From assembly GCA_020746105.1 (NCBI GenBank), contig CM036658.1, forward strand, positions 13,314,689 through 13,378,688: 64,000 nt of DNA, read 5' to 3'. The position numbers were made by a program, and so were the translations under genes. This stretch comes from Trogon surrucura (lineage: Eukaryota; Chordata; Aves; Trogoniformes; Trogonidae). Positions 1 through 14,200 of the stretch are shown here, piece after piece (the first letter of the stretch is position 1; every line of letters begins with the position of its first letter). Under the pieces are notes generated by a model. That model searched no databases. It was not told the origin of the DNA and saw nothing but the letters and a program-made list of their open reading frames with translations.

Positions 1-681
1 CCATGTTGTTAGTCAAGTGTGACACCTGGTGAGATTAAAATTGCCTTTCTCATGGGTCGTCAGGAACTGTGAATGTCTTTCTCAGGTAAACATTTTAAGG
101 ATTTGGAGAGGAATCTGAACATCTTAAGGCAGCTGAACAGATAGGATTTTCCAACACAGGTGGAAAAGATGGCAGGAAGAGGGGGATGTAGCCAATGCAG
201 TTTGCAGCCTTTTTCCTTCTCCTCTTTGCAGAGCAAGGCACCAAACCTGTCCTTTGGCTTCTGCTGCTCGATTTCAGCTTTGCTGTTCCATACAGAAAGC
301 ACAGCCCACACAGAGAGGTAGGACTGGTCTCTCCTCTGTTTGCCCTACCACCTCCACGGCCTCACTCTCCCCAGGCCTTACTCTGAGCTACCCTTGGCCT
401 TGGGTCTACATAACAGATGCCAGCCTGAAGGCAACTAGCCAGGCTAATATCAGCTCCAAGCTAATACACATTCCCCCTTCCCCCTCACCCTCCTAGCCCA
501 AGTAGTTGCAGCTGGCTGTGTCTCTCACAAGCTTGCATAACTCTTGAACACCCACTCCCCTACTATTTTAAGTAAAAGAGACCCTCCCACGGCCCACTTC
601 AATAATCACCCTGGCTCTGTTGGGGATGTTAATTACACCACCTTTCTGAAAGGCACAGAAATGCTTCTGGAAGCCCTGCAT

Positions 682-785
682 GGGTATCTCTGGGTAGATA
701 TCAATGGGTATCTCTGGGTAGATATCAATGGGTATCTCTGGGTAGATATCAATGGGTATCTCTGGGTAGATATCAATGGGTATCT
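682..785. repeat. 24-bp perfect minisatellite, 4.3 copies
   Basis: The unit GGGTATCTCTGGGTAGATATCAAT is present in four identical tandem copies (682-705, 706-729, 730-753, 754-777) and an 8-base partial copy. Because 24 is a multiple of three, it keeps reading frames open on both strands, which explains the 147-codon frame at 544-987. Perfect identity suggests recent or ongoing expansion and probable length polymorphism. Confidence 0.97.
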
Positions 786-987
786 GCATGCTAAGTGGAG
801 TTGGGGTGACAAATTATTTGTCAACAAGTACAGTTTGTCAACAAATACAGCTGGGAATATGCTGTGGTATATCCAGAGTGCACATAAGTTCCTTCCTTTA
901 AGCTCTAACAGAGCAAATACTTCTAACATAGTTTCTGGTGCCCTCAGATTTTATATTGCATATTGTGCTTTGGCATCTGACCATTAG

Positions 988-3900
988 ATAAAAATATTCT
1001 AGGACAAGGCTGAAAGTAAATACCTCAAACTAATAATCTTCCTTCAAAGGACAAGTCTGCCAATTCTTTTTAAAACAAATCTGGTAAGCAGATTATAAAT
1101 TATGGCTTGATTGGTGAGCAAGGAACATTCTGGCTGGATTCACAGAGTTGAGTTCAGCTGGTCAGAAGCATCCAGGATTGAAGTACAACAAAACACAAAT
1201 TCCTAAAAAGTGGTCCAAGTTATCATGCTTTTGTGCAGTGCTCTACAAAAGAACTGTCCTGGTGTAAACATGCTGTCTGCTTTGCAGATTGAGGTCAGGC
1301 AGAAGAAGGTTATTTCTACAGCTATAGAAGAGAAGGCAGAGAGACAGACATTCAGCCATCTATCAATACAAACTCTAATTTAACAGTACTTAGACGTATT
1401 TACAGCAGATATAAACTGCTCTGCGAAGGGGATTGTTACAGCAGGGCAGCATCTGTACAGAAAGGAACTACGTTCCAGAGGATCCTGATAACTCAGAATC
1501 TGCAGCCATGTGACCTCTGCATACCTCTGTCCACCTCCTCCATTTCTCCTCACTCATGTGTGTCCTTGACACTATTTTAAGCATGGTGCGGCCTGCTTCC
1601 ACAAACCTGCCAGAATGTTGCTTGGTTTTGGACATTTGCCAGCAGATACAAAGCTGGTGCTTACTCCCTCAACCTGAGCAGAAAGCCAAAGTTTCGAAGT
1701 TTTGTAGTTCAGAAAGCCAAAGGTTTGAAGTTTTGTAGTTCATCACCACCTAATTAAAAGGTTTGAGATTTTTTTCAGCCAATTTTGTTCATTTTCAGAG
1801 AGTCCTGAATGTAGGATAACTCAAGCACACACAGTAGAAATTTACTACCACACCCCCACATCTGTTTCAGCCCAGAGTCCCAACAACTTTATCCATGAGC
1901 TTTTTTCATGGCAGTTACAGCTAGTTCTACACCAAGCAGTTCAGCTCTTCCTTCTTTCCACATGTGGGATACTTCTGCCTCAGGCTCTGCATGTGATCTC
2001 TCCCCTTCTGTATCACACACAGTGAAACCCTCCACATACTAGAATTCTTGTGTGACCTTGAATGTGCATTGTTTAATTTCAAAACAGGTACCATTTAGAC
2101 AGGAACCATCTATTCTCTTGGAAGAGTATGACAGTGCGTCTACTTCAAAATCTAAATTGAGATACTGTTACTGTGAATAGTATACTGGTGATAGGTATTA
2201 ATTAAAGGTCTTAAGAAAAGCACCACTCTTCATAACCACAGACTGGGTGCAACCCTGAATATGGAACCAGGGAACAGGGCATGTGTTTTAATGTGTTCTT
2301 CGGACACTATCTCTTTAAGGGATGATTAACTTTGTGTGAGGCAGCCTCATACAAGTTAGAAGGAAGAGAACAGAAAAATTTCTTCTGGCTTAGTCTTTGT
2401 TTCTATTAATTCGTTCTGTGTCTTACTAAACTACGAAGAATGTGTATACTATGCTGCTTAATGTATATTATATAAACACGTTCAGTAGTAGGAGCTGCCA
2501 GAATTTACATTCTATGTAAGCAACAAGTTAGAAATACGACATTGCCTTAAGCATTCAATGTATTGAACTTGACATATTCCAAAGACCTTCACTTTTAATT
2601 CCAAGACCTAATTCTAGGGGAAAGAGGAAAGGTTCTCAGTGGACAGAGGTATGCAACATTTCAGAAATCATTTGGCTAGAAGAGTGACTATCAACCACAA
2701 GAATTCCCTCTGTTAGGCAAAAGCTGGCATGGAGATCACAAAGGTAGAAGTGGCAGCCTGAGGTCAAGCATCATTACTCAGAACAAAACAAACCCAACCT
2801 TTTCCTACTTTGTCAAAACACATGAACTTGTCTTTTGAAAGGAAAATGCAACTTTCTGTCAAATTAATATAAGATTAGTGCACCATTTCTAATGTACTGT
2901 TTCCTTGCCTTTTTTCTTTTTTTTTTTTTTTAAGTGCATTTAGGCTGCTAAAGCTTTTAATGGCTAGATCAAATGACAGACTATTACTACTGCTAATGAT
3001 AGCTGATTTTAACACTACTGAAAAATGACCTGAATTGGTGTAACTAGATCAACAAGCTGCTTTTTAAATTATTATGCACAGAAAAGACATTTGGCATTTT
3101 CTGCTTGGTTCATTGTTACTATTTCATCCACTGATGGATAATAAGCAGTTGTTAGAACTTTAGTGATAGTAACAGGCAAGCTTAACTTTATTTCCTTTTC
3201 TCCGGTTTGAGGGTCTCTATAACTGCACAGGCAACTGTCCACGTAGAAGATTTTGTATCTGTTTTTTAATAGTACCAGATACTGATTTTGATATTTGAAC
3301 CAATACTATCTAAAACAGTGACAGTGCAAGAGAAAAGTGAGACAGAACTATGGATAATTTTAGTACAGCATGGATGAATTTGCTAATTAGAAGACACATG
3401 TGCATGAATTGTACTTCAGAGAAAGCCAAGAGTTTGGCAGCTGCAACAGGAAAGCATTCCTGCAATAAAGAGTATTCCGCAGGGAGACAGCTTTGGTGAT
3501 TAAGATTGAAAAACTTGTTGTGACACTAACTCAGACAGAACTAAAAATGAAGAAAAATTAAAAATTAATCCACGTCTATAAAGCCAACAGAGAGATGTTT
3601 GAGGGTTTGTATTTTAGAGACCGATAATGAAAAGACTTATCTTTGAAATTTTTACATCTTAGGCATATAGCACTATTCTAGCTTGTAAAACACATACCAC
3701 TGGTAAGTAATCTTGCCTTTTAAAAACTTACTAATAAAAGCATTTTTTTTATTTTACAACATTGGATGGGAATAAAACTATCACAGTTTGTGAATAGCAG
3801 CTCTTCAGGAGGAAGGAATGCTTAGTGGATAGCAAGGTTCTACATGACAGAGAGTTACAGAAATAAAAGATTAACAAAGAGAAAGGCATTGATTGCATTT

Positions 3901-5439
3901 GCAATGATAACGTTCATTTCACGTCTGAATCAGCCACCATGCTTTGCTGACTTCAATTGACACACTTCAAACACTCCAAATGCTAAGTTCAGAGGTCACA
4001 GGAGAGCCTGCATTCACCTGCAGCTGGTCACTCTCCTCAAAAGTCACAGTACAGATCAATTTACAAAGTATGAACTTATCTCTGCCGTTTTTCCTAGCAA
4101 AATAATTCTCCGTAAATTCTACAAAAAAAATCAACACTGTAAGTTCCTGGGCAATCTTAACATACATTGCTTCATAAACCATTTACTAATAACAGGCAAT
4201 TTGTCCAATGGAATAAGCAAAGATGCTACTCCTCTTAATCTTAGCTGTTTATTGATTAATGCTTTTATGAGTGTGCACCATCTACCAATATCACTATGCT
4301 ACTGTCCATAATTACGTTTTAAAGAAATGCATTTTTCCTCCTAATTCAGAAGAAAATATTAGCATTCACTGATATTCAAGGTAATTGACTAAGGAGAGAT
4401 GAAAGAAAATTGCCAGTGAATTGAAAATATTTAAGAAAGGTAAAAGGAAAATTCTGTAAATACAATTATTAGTACACTGCTAAGTTTCATTCTCAATGGA
4501 CATAGATTCAAAGCAGTAACAAACCTTACAGTAGTCCAACTGAGATCTGCTCCTCTAATTTCACAAGGCGTTTGTCTATCAAACACATTATTTCAGCACT
4601 GACAAGGGAAAAAAAAAAATCCGGAGCTTTCAAACACTGATGTGCAAAAATAACAGTCCTTCTCTAAAGTCAAACCAGGTATTGTGTACAACATACAGCT
4701 TTGCTTCATCATTGTGAATTTCGTACTTTAACTCTACTTTTACTGCAGCAGTGTGTCAATTATTCATAGGACTGACCTCCATCTTGGTCTTAAAATACTG
4801 AGTTTTTCCATATACGCAAATATAGACAAAAAATGAACCAACCTATCTTGACCTAAGTGATGTCTGGTATCTGGTAATAGGTCACCTAAGCATTATTTAT
4901 ATGGGTAGATGGCAAAAATTAGAAATTGCCTGCAGTATGCCCAGATGTCATTTTAAGCTGTAAGATGCTGAATTACAACTATGCTGAACACTTCCTAGAT
5001 CCAATATATTTTTTTTTAAAATCAGTTTCTGTGGAGTACCTGGGGTTTTTTTGTTTGGTTTTTTTTTGGGCATATTGTGAGGAATACGTGACTTCATTTA
5101 CAGATGTTCCCTTCACCCACAAACAGTCTTCAGGGGAAAATTATTTTTTTCCTACACTACAAGAAAATTACAGTTGTGTTATTAAACATCATCCACACAC
5201 TAATTTCGGGCCTTCCTTGCTAAGTGTTCTCAAAGGTTCCTCAACAATCAAGTGAGATAGTTGTGGCTGGGCTCAGTAAGTCAATGGCTTCAGGAAGGAC
5301 ATACCAGTCAACAAAACAAGGATGAAATGTAATCCCTTTGAGCACAGGCATGTAAAGAAATACCTACACAACAATCACATTCTGCTCTTCTGGGGAACCA
5401 GCATGCCTGGGCACCTCACTGAAATGCCTCTACATTAAT
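988..5439. other. Unassigned AT-rich intergenic DNA
   Basis: Apart from the 31-bp duplication and short A/T runs I recognise no gene, repeat family or RNA here. It lies beyond the NXNL2 3' end and the CR1 pieces. The open frames are short and resemble nothing known to me. Confidence 0.6.
1681..1742. repeat. 31-bp tandem duplication
   Basis: Two adjacent 31-base copies (1681-1711 and 1712-1742), each ending TTTTGTAGTTCA, differ at two positions. Confidence 0.9.
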
Positions 5440-6050
5440 GCACACAGTGCAGGGGACAGTGGGGAACTCAGAAATTTGTGTGCAACTGGAGGGCTGTGAC
5501 CTTCCTGGGATCACAAATATACGGGTGGGACGGCTCACACAGCTGGAGCACCGCAGTGGATGGATACAGTCTCCTTAGCAAGCACAGGCTATGAAGGTGA
5601 GGAGGCAGCTTTGCACTTCAGTTGAAAGAGCAGAGCAGCTGGAGGGCACAGAGCTCTGCCTTGGGGCTGCTCAGGAGCCAGTCAAGAGCCTGTGGGCCAT
5701 GAACAGCACACAGACCAGCCAGAGTACTCATGTAGCTCACATCATAAGATCAACCTTCCGGTATCCATGACCTCTGAGACTAGAGGGAAAGTCCAGAGCA
5801 AGGAAGAATTACACTCAGAAGAGGATCACCAGAGTAGGAAGTACTTACTCAGCTTGCAGATACCTAAGTCCATGAGGCCTGATGGGTTGCTCCTGTGAGT
5901 GCTGAGGGAGCTGGCTGATATCACTGCGAGGTTATGCCCATTGTCAGAGGTCCCTGAGACTTGGAGAAAGCAAATGCCACTCCTGCCTGGCTGAAGCACC
6001 AAGCCCAGAGGATTACGATCAGCAGCACACTGTCCAGGTGGAGGCAAGTT
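5440..6050 (+). mobile_element. CR1 LINE fragment (ORF2 endonuclease to RT start)
   Basis: Broken plus-strand frames match the CR1 ORF2 protein: an endonuclease-domain part at 5450-5700 (recognisable GDSGELRNLCATGG) and, after a deletion, the start of the reverse-transcriptase region at 5830-5960 (SMRPDGLLL, then LRELADI). Stops and frameshifts show it is dead. It may be the 5' part of the CR1 at 6655-7588. Confidence 0.75.
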
Positions 6051-6654
6051 GTCATCTTCCAGAAAACACCATTAACATTAGAACCAAAAGGAAGGGTAAA
6101 CATAGAAAGATAACTCAAATGTGCATTAGTTTTAACTGTACCTTTATGGGAAATGACTTGTAATAATTGAGTAATCTGGACTTGGTACTTTAGTAATGTA
6201 CGTGCTGATAGCTGAACTAATAATAATTCTGTTCAAGTCTTCAAATTCTAATCAATAAACTTTTGGCTTGAAGAGGAAGTATTTCTTTAGCTCACTAAAT
6301 CACATGGCTGTTTGGCCTGGGACGCTGGCCATCAAGTCTGAATGCAACATCTGGAAGAACACAGGTAAACCAGGCTCTACTTTAAATGAAACATGAGCAC
6401 TCATCATAGAGAGCTGGTATCATTTTTTTTATGTGCACTTCTACACACTTTGGTAAAACGAGGAGATAGAAAACGCTTTCTCTTAGACTTGACCTGATGT
6501 TAACCTGTGAAATAGCTTACAGTGCCCAGTTCAAAAATCCATCAGTAAAGAAAATTCTGCAGTATTAAAGTAAATCCCACACAAAAGTAAAATAAAAACA
6601 AAGTAGTATCTATTCAGTACCGGCAAACAAATGCATCCTATTTTAAAAGTATGA

Positions 6655-7588
6655 CGTGTGGGTTAGATGAGTGGACAGTGAGTTGGGCTGAGAGCTGGTT
6701 CAGTGACAAGGGCCCAGAAGGCTGTGATCAATGGAACAGGGTTGAGCTGGAGAGGCCTGTAAACCAGTGGTGTTCCCCCGGGGTCAGTACTGGGTCCCAT
6801 CTTATTTAACATATTCATCAATGACCTAGATGAGAGCATAGAGTGTATCCTCAGCAAATTTGTTGACAATACAAAACTGGGAGGAGTGGCTGACACACTA
6901 GAAGGCTGTGCTGCCATCCAGCATGACCTGGACAGGCTGGAGAGTTGGGGAGAGTAACCTTATGAAATTCCACAAAGGCAAATGTAGTGTCCTGCACCTG
7001 GGGAGGAATCAACCCCATGCACCAGTACAGGTTAGGGGTAGACATTCTGGAAAACAGCCCTGAGGAGAAGGATCTTGGAATCTTAGCAGATAGTAAGTTA
7101 ACTATGAGCCAGCAGTGTGCCCTTGTTGCCAAGGCCAATAGTATTCTGGGGGGCATTAAGAGGCCACATCTGGAATACTGTCTCCAGCGCTGGGCTCCCC
7201 AGTTCAAGAAAGGCAAGGAACTACTGGAGAGAGTCCAGTGGAGGGCAACTAAGATAACTGGGGGAATTGGAGCATCTCTCTTATGAGGAAAGGTTGAGAA
7301 AGCTGTGACTATTTAGCCTGGAGAAGAGAAGGCTGAAAGGAGACCTTATCAATATCTATGAATGTCTAAAGGGTGGGTGCAAAGAAGACAAAGTTGGACT
7401 CTTCAGTACTGACCTGTGGACAAGAGGCAACAGGGAAGTTGTGGAGTCTCTATCTTTGGAGACTTTCAAAACTCACTTGGATGCGTTCCTGCGTGATGTG
7501 CTCTAGGCAATCCTGCTTTAGCAGGGGGAATGGACTAGATTATCTCTAAAGGTCCCTTCCAACTCTGACTATTCCATGATTTTGTGAC
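6655..7588 (+). mobile_element. CR1 LINE, 3' part with terminal repeat
   Basis: Plus-strand sequence encodes a degraded CR1 reverse transcriptase ([17 protein letters not shown] at about 6790-6838, followed by a broken FVDNTKLGG) and continues through the CR1 3' UTR to the diagnostic end TTCCATGATTTTGTGAC. Frameshifts and stops interrupt it. Confidence 0.93.
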
Positions 7589-7634
7589 ATTTTCTGATTA
7601 CCCTTTTAAGATAGATAAGGAAGACACATTAGAC

Positions 7635-8059
7635 CATTTCATAAACTTATTTATTAAAACAATTTGCTCTTCTTAAAATATGTGCTAATCACCAGAAAAA
7701 AAACTGCCATAGAGAAAAATAGGTTTGTGCATATAACTAATTTTTACAGTACAGATTTTGCAAAGTATTTGCATAGATTTCACAGTGTTAAATTACTGCT
7801 GTCTAAAACAGCCTATCCCCATGAAGTACTTCAGTTTTACCAGCAACGCTTTGGTTCATACTGAATATAGTAGATAAAACAATACAAATAAAACAATAAT
7901 TGCATTTTATGACTTACTGGAATAACCAAACTTCAAGTTGAAAGCAAAATTTGTTTACAAGCAAAGACAAGTAAGCCTTACCCTTCTTATTCTGGATGAG
8001 GCATCAAAGCTTTACAAAGTTTTTCACAATGCTTTGTCTTGCTTTCATCTGCAAACTTG
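7635..8059 (-). other. NXNL2: Probable NXNL2 3' UTR with AATAAA
   Basis: About 420 bases follow the stop codon before an AATAAA signal at 7655-7650. The CR1 at 6655-7588 begins just beyond it. The cleavage site, 10-30 bases past the signal, is inferred. Confidence 0.5.
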
Positions 8060-8228
8060 TTAGCTAGAAAAATTCTGGAAGATATCTGCACTCTCAAGCC
8101 AGTTTCGAAAACAGGATAGCCCTTTGTCTCTGATCTGTTTTCTTCCCTTGTCTGTAATGACTTCTCCAGTTTGTTTCACAATCACGAGTTTAGGAATTGC
8201 TGTTATGTTGTATTTCTTCTTCAGATCA
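8060..8228 (-). CDS. NXNL2: NXNL2 exon 2 (C-terminal thioredoxin half, stop)
   Basis: The exon encodes residues 101-156, ending DIFQNFSS before TAA at 8062-8060. It carries the cis-proline loop and the last strands of the thioredoxin fold. The acceptor reads CCCCGTAG. It is short and lies 9.4 kb from exon 1. It was identified by translating the minus strand and matching the family C-terminus, and the reading phase fits exon 1 exactly. Confidence 0.95.
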
Positions 8229-11200
8229 CTACGGGGAGAAAATTAAACACACCATTAGGGAACACTTTAAGAAAACTGCCAGTCTCTCATGAAGGATACT
8301 CTGGTCAGGATGCATGGGAGAGCAGAGGTGATGAGTGCTTCAGCTTCCTCAGAGCTTGAGGCACAGCACTGGGTAGTATAGGGAGATGAACAAAGCTGCA
8401 GCTGGGAGTTTACATGGTGAAACTTATCTTATGGAGCTCAGAGAGTTGCAACATCCACCCTGCAACATCTTCACTGCTGCCCATAGTCTCCACCAGAGCA
8501 GAGACTGCGTCTATAAAGAGGTCCATGGGAGCAAAGCATGACGCACCCTTCTACCTCCCTTTTACTGGCCAGAAACAGATGTCTTCTGGTCCCTTTTGAC
8601 TGGATCAGAGGAGGACCTCAGCTAAATTAGCATTATACATTTATTTGCATATGGAGATGTTCAAGTGTGCCAATCCCATAGAACTACTTCCTATAATCTC
8701 CTTTATAGCATGATGCATAATTATTTAGTGTAAACAGAAAAGACTGCAGAAATGCCTTGAACTACCTCATTGAAACAGAGCCTTCTACATATAGAAATGT
8801 AAGCAATCAAAACATCGAGATTAAGGGTCAACCATCTAAATTGTCCAAGAATAAAATTTCAAGTCCTTTCTCCACCATACAGACAATGGTGGCCACTTCT
8901 TTATGTCAGGAGATGTAAAAAAAATCCAGACAGATTACAAATAACTTGGTCTTGAATAGCCTACCGTTTTATAACAAAACATAGTTAAAAGAGAGTAAAA
9001 AAAATAAAAAGCCATATAGTGATGTTCCATAAACAAAAGGAGGATCTACTCAAAGAACTGATGAGTAGGTAACTCAGGAAAAGTCTGTAAGAAATGAAGG
9101 ATTGAAATCTAATGGGATCACACTCAAGATACATAGAAAATAAACAGACTATTAATATTGGAATAAAAAGTTTAAAGTAAAAAAATCAAACACATTAGGG
9201 ACAGAAAAGCCTATAGGCCACAAAACATCCAAAGAGAAACAAAAATACTTGCTGACACTGGCACACAGTAAGTAAGGCATGAGTACTAATTATACACCAC
9301 AGAGATGAAACTGCACAAATAGCCTGCTATCAACCACATGTAATAAAATAGAATTCAGTATTTATCTGTGTAAGTTGAAACATACAGGTAAGATGCAAAC
9401 AAAAGGAATATGCAAAAACAGGAATCAATGAATACCACATAGTAAGCCACTTCAATTAAGCATAACGTAGGCAACAGAAATAGCAAAATAAACAGTTGCA
9501 AGAAAAGCAGTTTAACAGCTGTGATGCAGTTTTTTTTGTTACAGGACAAAATAAAGAGGAAAATAACAAGGTACATGGACCTATCTTTACAGAAAGACAG
9601 TATCTTCTATAAAAGAAATTCAGCTTACTTGAAAGGGTGATGTTTCAGTACAAAAGAATAAGTAAAGTTCAGGACACAAATCAGCTAGAAAAAAACAATT
9701 TTTAAACTAAGACTTAATCACTAGCACAACTTTTTGGCACAAGTTTTATTAATTCACAACAAAGGCAATTAAAAGACAGACAATGAGCTCTGACTTTATT
9801 ATAGATCTCAATGGACATCAGAAAAATTCAGAGCTAGTTGTTGAGAATGTTTCTCAACATGAGGAGCCGCAAGTGTTTCCAGGAACCAGTTCACTACCCC
9901 AGCTCCAACTCAGAAACAATCACAGAATCATAGAAACACTTAGGTTGGAAAGGATCTTGAAGATTCCAACTGTTAACCCAGCAATGCCAAGTCCACCACT
10001 AAACTACATCTCTAAGTACCACATTTACATGTCTTTTAAATATCTCCAGCAATGGCGACTCCACCACTTCCTGGGAAGCCTGTTCTAGTGCTTGACCAGC
10101 CTTTCGGTGAAAATTTCTTTTTTCTAATACCAAAGCAAAACCTCCTCCGGCACAACCAGAGGCAATTTCCTCTTGTTCTGTGGCTTATTACTTGGTAGAA
10201 GAGACCAACACTCACCTCACCACAACCTCCTTTCAGGTAGCTGTAGAGAGTGATAAGGTCTCCCCTCAGCCTCCTTTTCTCCAGGCTGAACAACCCCAGT
10301 TCCCTCAGCCACGCCTGATAAAGTTGTGCTCTAGTCCCCTCACCAGCTTCATTGCCCTTCTTAAGACATGCTCCAGCACTTCAATGTCTTTCTTGTCATG
10401 AGGGGCCCAAAACCAAACACAGGATTCAAGGTGTGGCCTCAGCAGTGCTGAGTACAGGGGGATGATCAGTGCCCCAGTCCTGCTGACACCACTGTTCCTG
10501 ATCCAGGCTAGGATGCCGTTGGCCTTCTTGGCCACCCAGGCACACTGCTGGCTCATGTTCAGCCAGCTGTCCATCAACAGCCCCAGAAGAAGAGAAGCAG
10601 ATAAAGAATATCTGAAATTTCCCACTGTGTTTATTGGGACACTGCAAAACCATTGTTTTTTTCTAACTACATGGAAATACCAAGTTCACTGTCTTCTAAA
10701 CACCAAGCATCCAAAGAGAAGGAAGGAAGCAATTTTTTTGAATACAAATAAGAAAGTAATGAGGGTTTAGACTGATGGTCAAAGTCAGAACCACACCATG
10801 GTGTTTCCTCACCCTTTCCAAACTAAGCTAAAAGTTAGGAAAACTATTACCTACCTCCTACCATGTCACACTATTCATAGGCGATCCTTGGCACATCTGT
10901 TCATTGTGCTAGGTGTTCACATTAGTGAGCCATGAATGAAACATTATAGATGCTAATGAATTCATAATGTTCATTCATTTCTGAAGGCAGAAGTTAAAGA
11001 AAATATCTTTATGCTCAGACAAAGAACAAAGACAAACTTCAGTATAGCTGCTGTAATAAACCTAGCTGGCGGTAGCACCACAAATGTAGCAATTGCATAG
11101 ATAGCTTGTAACTGGAAGGGCAACAGTTGCTTCAAGGCAGAACCTTATGCCGGCACCTAACTGCAGTCAGTTCTAAGCAGAATCTGCTAAGCAATGGAGA

Positions 11201-14200
11201 AGGTCAGCAAAAGGACAGAAGAGGAAGAGGAGTGATAAAGTAAATGACCACCAAGACAGGGTAAAATAAGAGGAACTAACAGTGGATGGTGGTAAAAACT
11301 ATAGAATGGAAAGTGAAATGAGTATGTAAATAGTTTCTAGAATAGGAGGAGATATAATAATTATTTTGTGGAAATGTAATAAATATGTATGCAGTGAATG
11401 CATACAACCAGCACAAAGACAAAGCCAGGTGAACACACATTGTGGAAATATCCCCATGTGTCTTCCAGTGCTGCAATAAAGAATACCTGCTTAACAGTCT
11501 CATTGACTATTGAGTCTGGATTGCTGGTCCTTTGAATCAATGCACATCATCCTCAGTGATACTCCACAGTTTTAGCAGTAGGAGGGCAAGCTGTAGTGAC
11601 AGACATGCTGGTAACTAACAGAAAAAAAGAACATAAAAACTACATCTAGGATGCAAGTCATGCAGCCTAAAAGAAAACCCAGAAAAATAGAATCAGTTTT
11701 GAGGTCGGGATACGTTTCAAAAAGGGCATAAGAAACAGCTTAAGTGAACTGCAATATATCAGCTAAAAGTAACAACCTCCACAAAACAAATGCAATCTGT
11801 TTAATGGAAAACTACCTCCTTGCGTTGCCTTGTATCAAAACGAGTTGAAATTAAGCACCTTCAGAAGAACCAGAGGACAGAGGTACAACAAGCAATGATG
11901 GAATAGCCAACTTCTGAAATACAAATAACATCACTCTCAGAACAAAACTTAAACACTAAATGGAAATTTAGTGTCTGAGCACCATCATTACAATAAGAAC
12001 TTCTGCTGTGTGAAGTTCAAATGTCAAAGAATGTTGATTGTGTAGAAAAGACTTGTAGACACTGTCAAAAAATACAAGACATTAATATATAGACATAGAA
12101 TAGTTGGGTTGGAAGGGACTTTAAAGACCACCTAGTCTAAGCCCCCCAGCTATGGGCAGGCACACTTCCACCAGACTAGGTTGATTAAAGTCCCACCCAA
12201 TTTAGCCTTGAACACTTCCAGGGACGATCCATCAACAACTTCTCCCTGATGTCTTGAAAAAGTGGAAGACTCTTAAAAAAATACCGAAAACATAACTGAG
12301 GTGAAATACTGGTCCAGGTAAGGCATTCCTAAAAGACATCTTTCCTTCTGTATTTTTCCTTAAGAGAAGAAAAATCCACAGGTGAACGATACTGCTCTGC
12401 CATTATGTTAGCTGAGCAACAATGCAGGAAATACTACAGAGGCAGCAATAATATGTCCTAGCAACATAATTGCTTTCCCAGTGAATTCTGAAATAAAAGC
12501 AAGCAACCAAGGATCCCCATAGACCTTTCCAAAGTCTTCTAAAACAGGAGAGAAAAAAATCCAAAGCAAGTTCGTGTAGAAACCACATAAAAGACTATCA
12601 CCTCATACTAACTGTATGGCAAATAAGTAGCTTGTCACCACAAGATGGGTGGAAGATGCATTTTGCTGGTTCAGTGGACAACAAAACAGCTCAAGATGCC
12701 AAAGAAAACTGTGGCAGAGACAGAACCGTACGAAACAGAAGATAATTTGCTATGGAGACAGGAAACTAAAAGAGTACTTTCCTAAGGGAATGCATATGTA
12801 GCTTACCCACTTAAGCATCACATCTTGTTTACACATCTTCTGGGCTGAAGGTTTGCTTGCATAAAACCAGACTGAAGCATGTACAGATTCTGCTTACATT
12901 TGTGTACAACTTCTAAACCAAACAGGCCTAAAGGAGGCTCAGGAACAGTTCTGCAATGCTTCACTGTGTATGTGCGCAGAGATGCTTACAAGAATGGCTT
13001 TTTAAAACCTGATAGGGTCATCTTCTATAGAGATCTCAAATCCTGTGACTCATCTGCACAAACTGCATATGTGCCATGGGACTAACTCCAATGACAATTT
13101 ATGAAATCATTAACTATAAAAATAGAAATATCACACGCACTGCAAAGGCAAACTCCATTATCCTACAGTAATATACAGTGATGTAACAAATGACAATCTT
13201 TAAAAATCAGTTGCCTAGCTATTCACAGGTAAGTGTAACAGTATCACACTGTCTTACTAACTAGTAAAATCTAAGACCCAAAGATACAAAGCTGAAGAGG
13301 AAGCTACAATGAAATACAGTTATGGAAGAGTAAATAAGTGACATTTGTACAGACACAGGGAATATTTTAGCCAAATACGAGACACTACAAGTTGGCCATG
13401 CAGGTTAGAACATGAGAGCAGCCTTCATTTGCATATGAAATCCCCCCAAAAAGTAGAATTAAGATTGTGGCAAACTGGAGGTCACTGCAACTGTTCAGTG
13501 TGTTGATTCTTGAGAAGGATGGATGAAAGTTTCCAAGACCACAGATTTTACACTGATAGCAAGTATCGGCTTTGGCTGGGACAGAGTGAATTTTCTTCAT
13601 GGCAGCTTGCTGTGTTTTAGATTTGTTACCAGAACAGTGTTGGTACCACAACAAGGTGTCAGTTCTTGCTGAGCGCCAGGGCCCTTTGTTGCCCTGCCAG
13701 CAAGTAGTCTGGCTGTATGCAAGCTGGAAGGTGACACAGCTGGGACAGCTGACCCCAACTGACCACAGAGATAGCCCACAACACATGACAATGCTCAGCA
13801 ATAAAAACCGAAGAAATAAGGAGGGAGGGAATGACATTTGGAGTTAGGGCATTTGTCTACCCAAGAAACCTCTGCTATCCAAGAAATTGCTAAACATCTG
13901 CCTGCCTATGGGAAGGAGCAAATAAACCTTATATCTTTGCTCTGGTTGTGCATTTATCTTGGCCTGTTAAACTTTGTCTCAACTCACAAGTTTTCTTACT
14001 CTCACCCTTCAGATTCTCTCCCCCACCTTGCCGGTGCAGTAAGTGACCTAGCAGCTGCACAGGGCTGGGGTGCCTACCAGGGCTAACTCACAACATAAGT
14101 ATTTTTATTTAAGCATTTAGGATCTTCACACAAGAGGGTTTTGCGAGATATTGATAAAATGAGGCAAAGGTAGTATCATAATGGGAACATAAATGGCACA

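Noticed and set aside
684-785. CRISPR-like array
   Set aside because: Units are directly adjacent with no unique spacers, in a vertebrate genome.
544-987. 147-codon open frame containing GYLWVDIN repeats
   Set aside because: It is held open by a 24-bp minisatellite and has no homology or gene structure.
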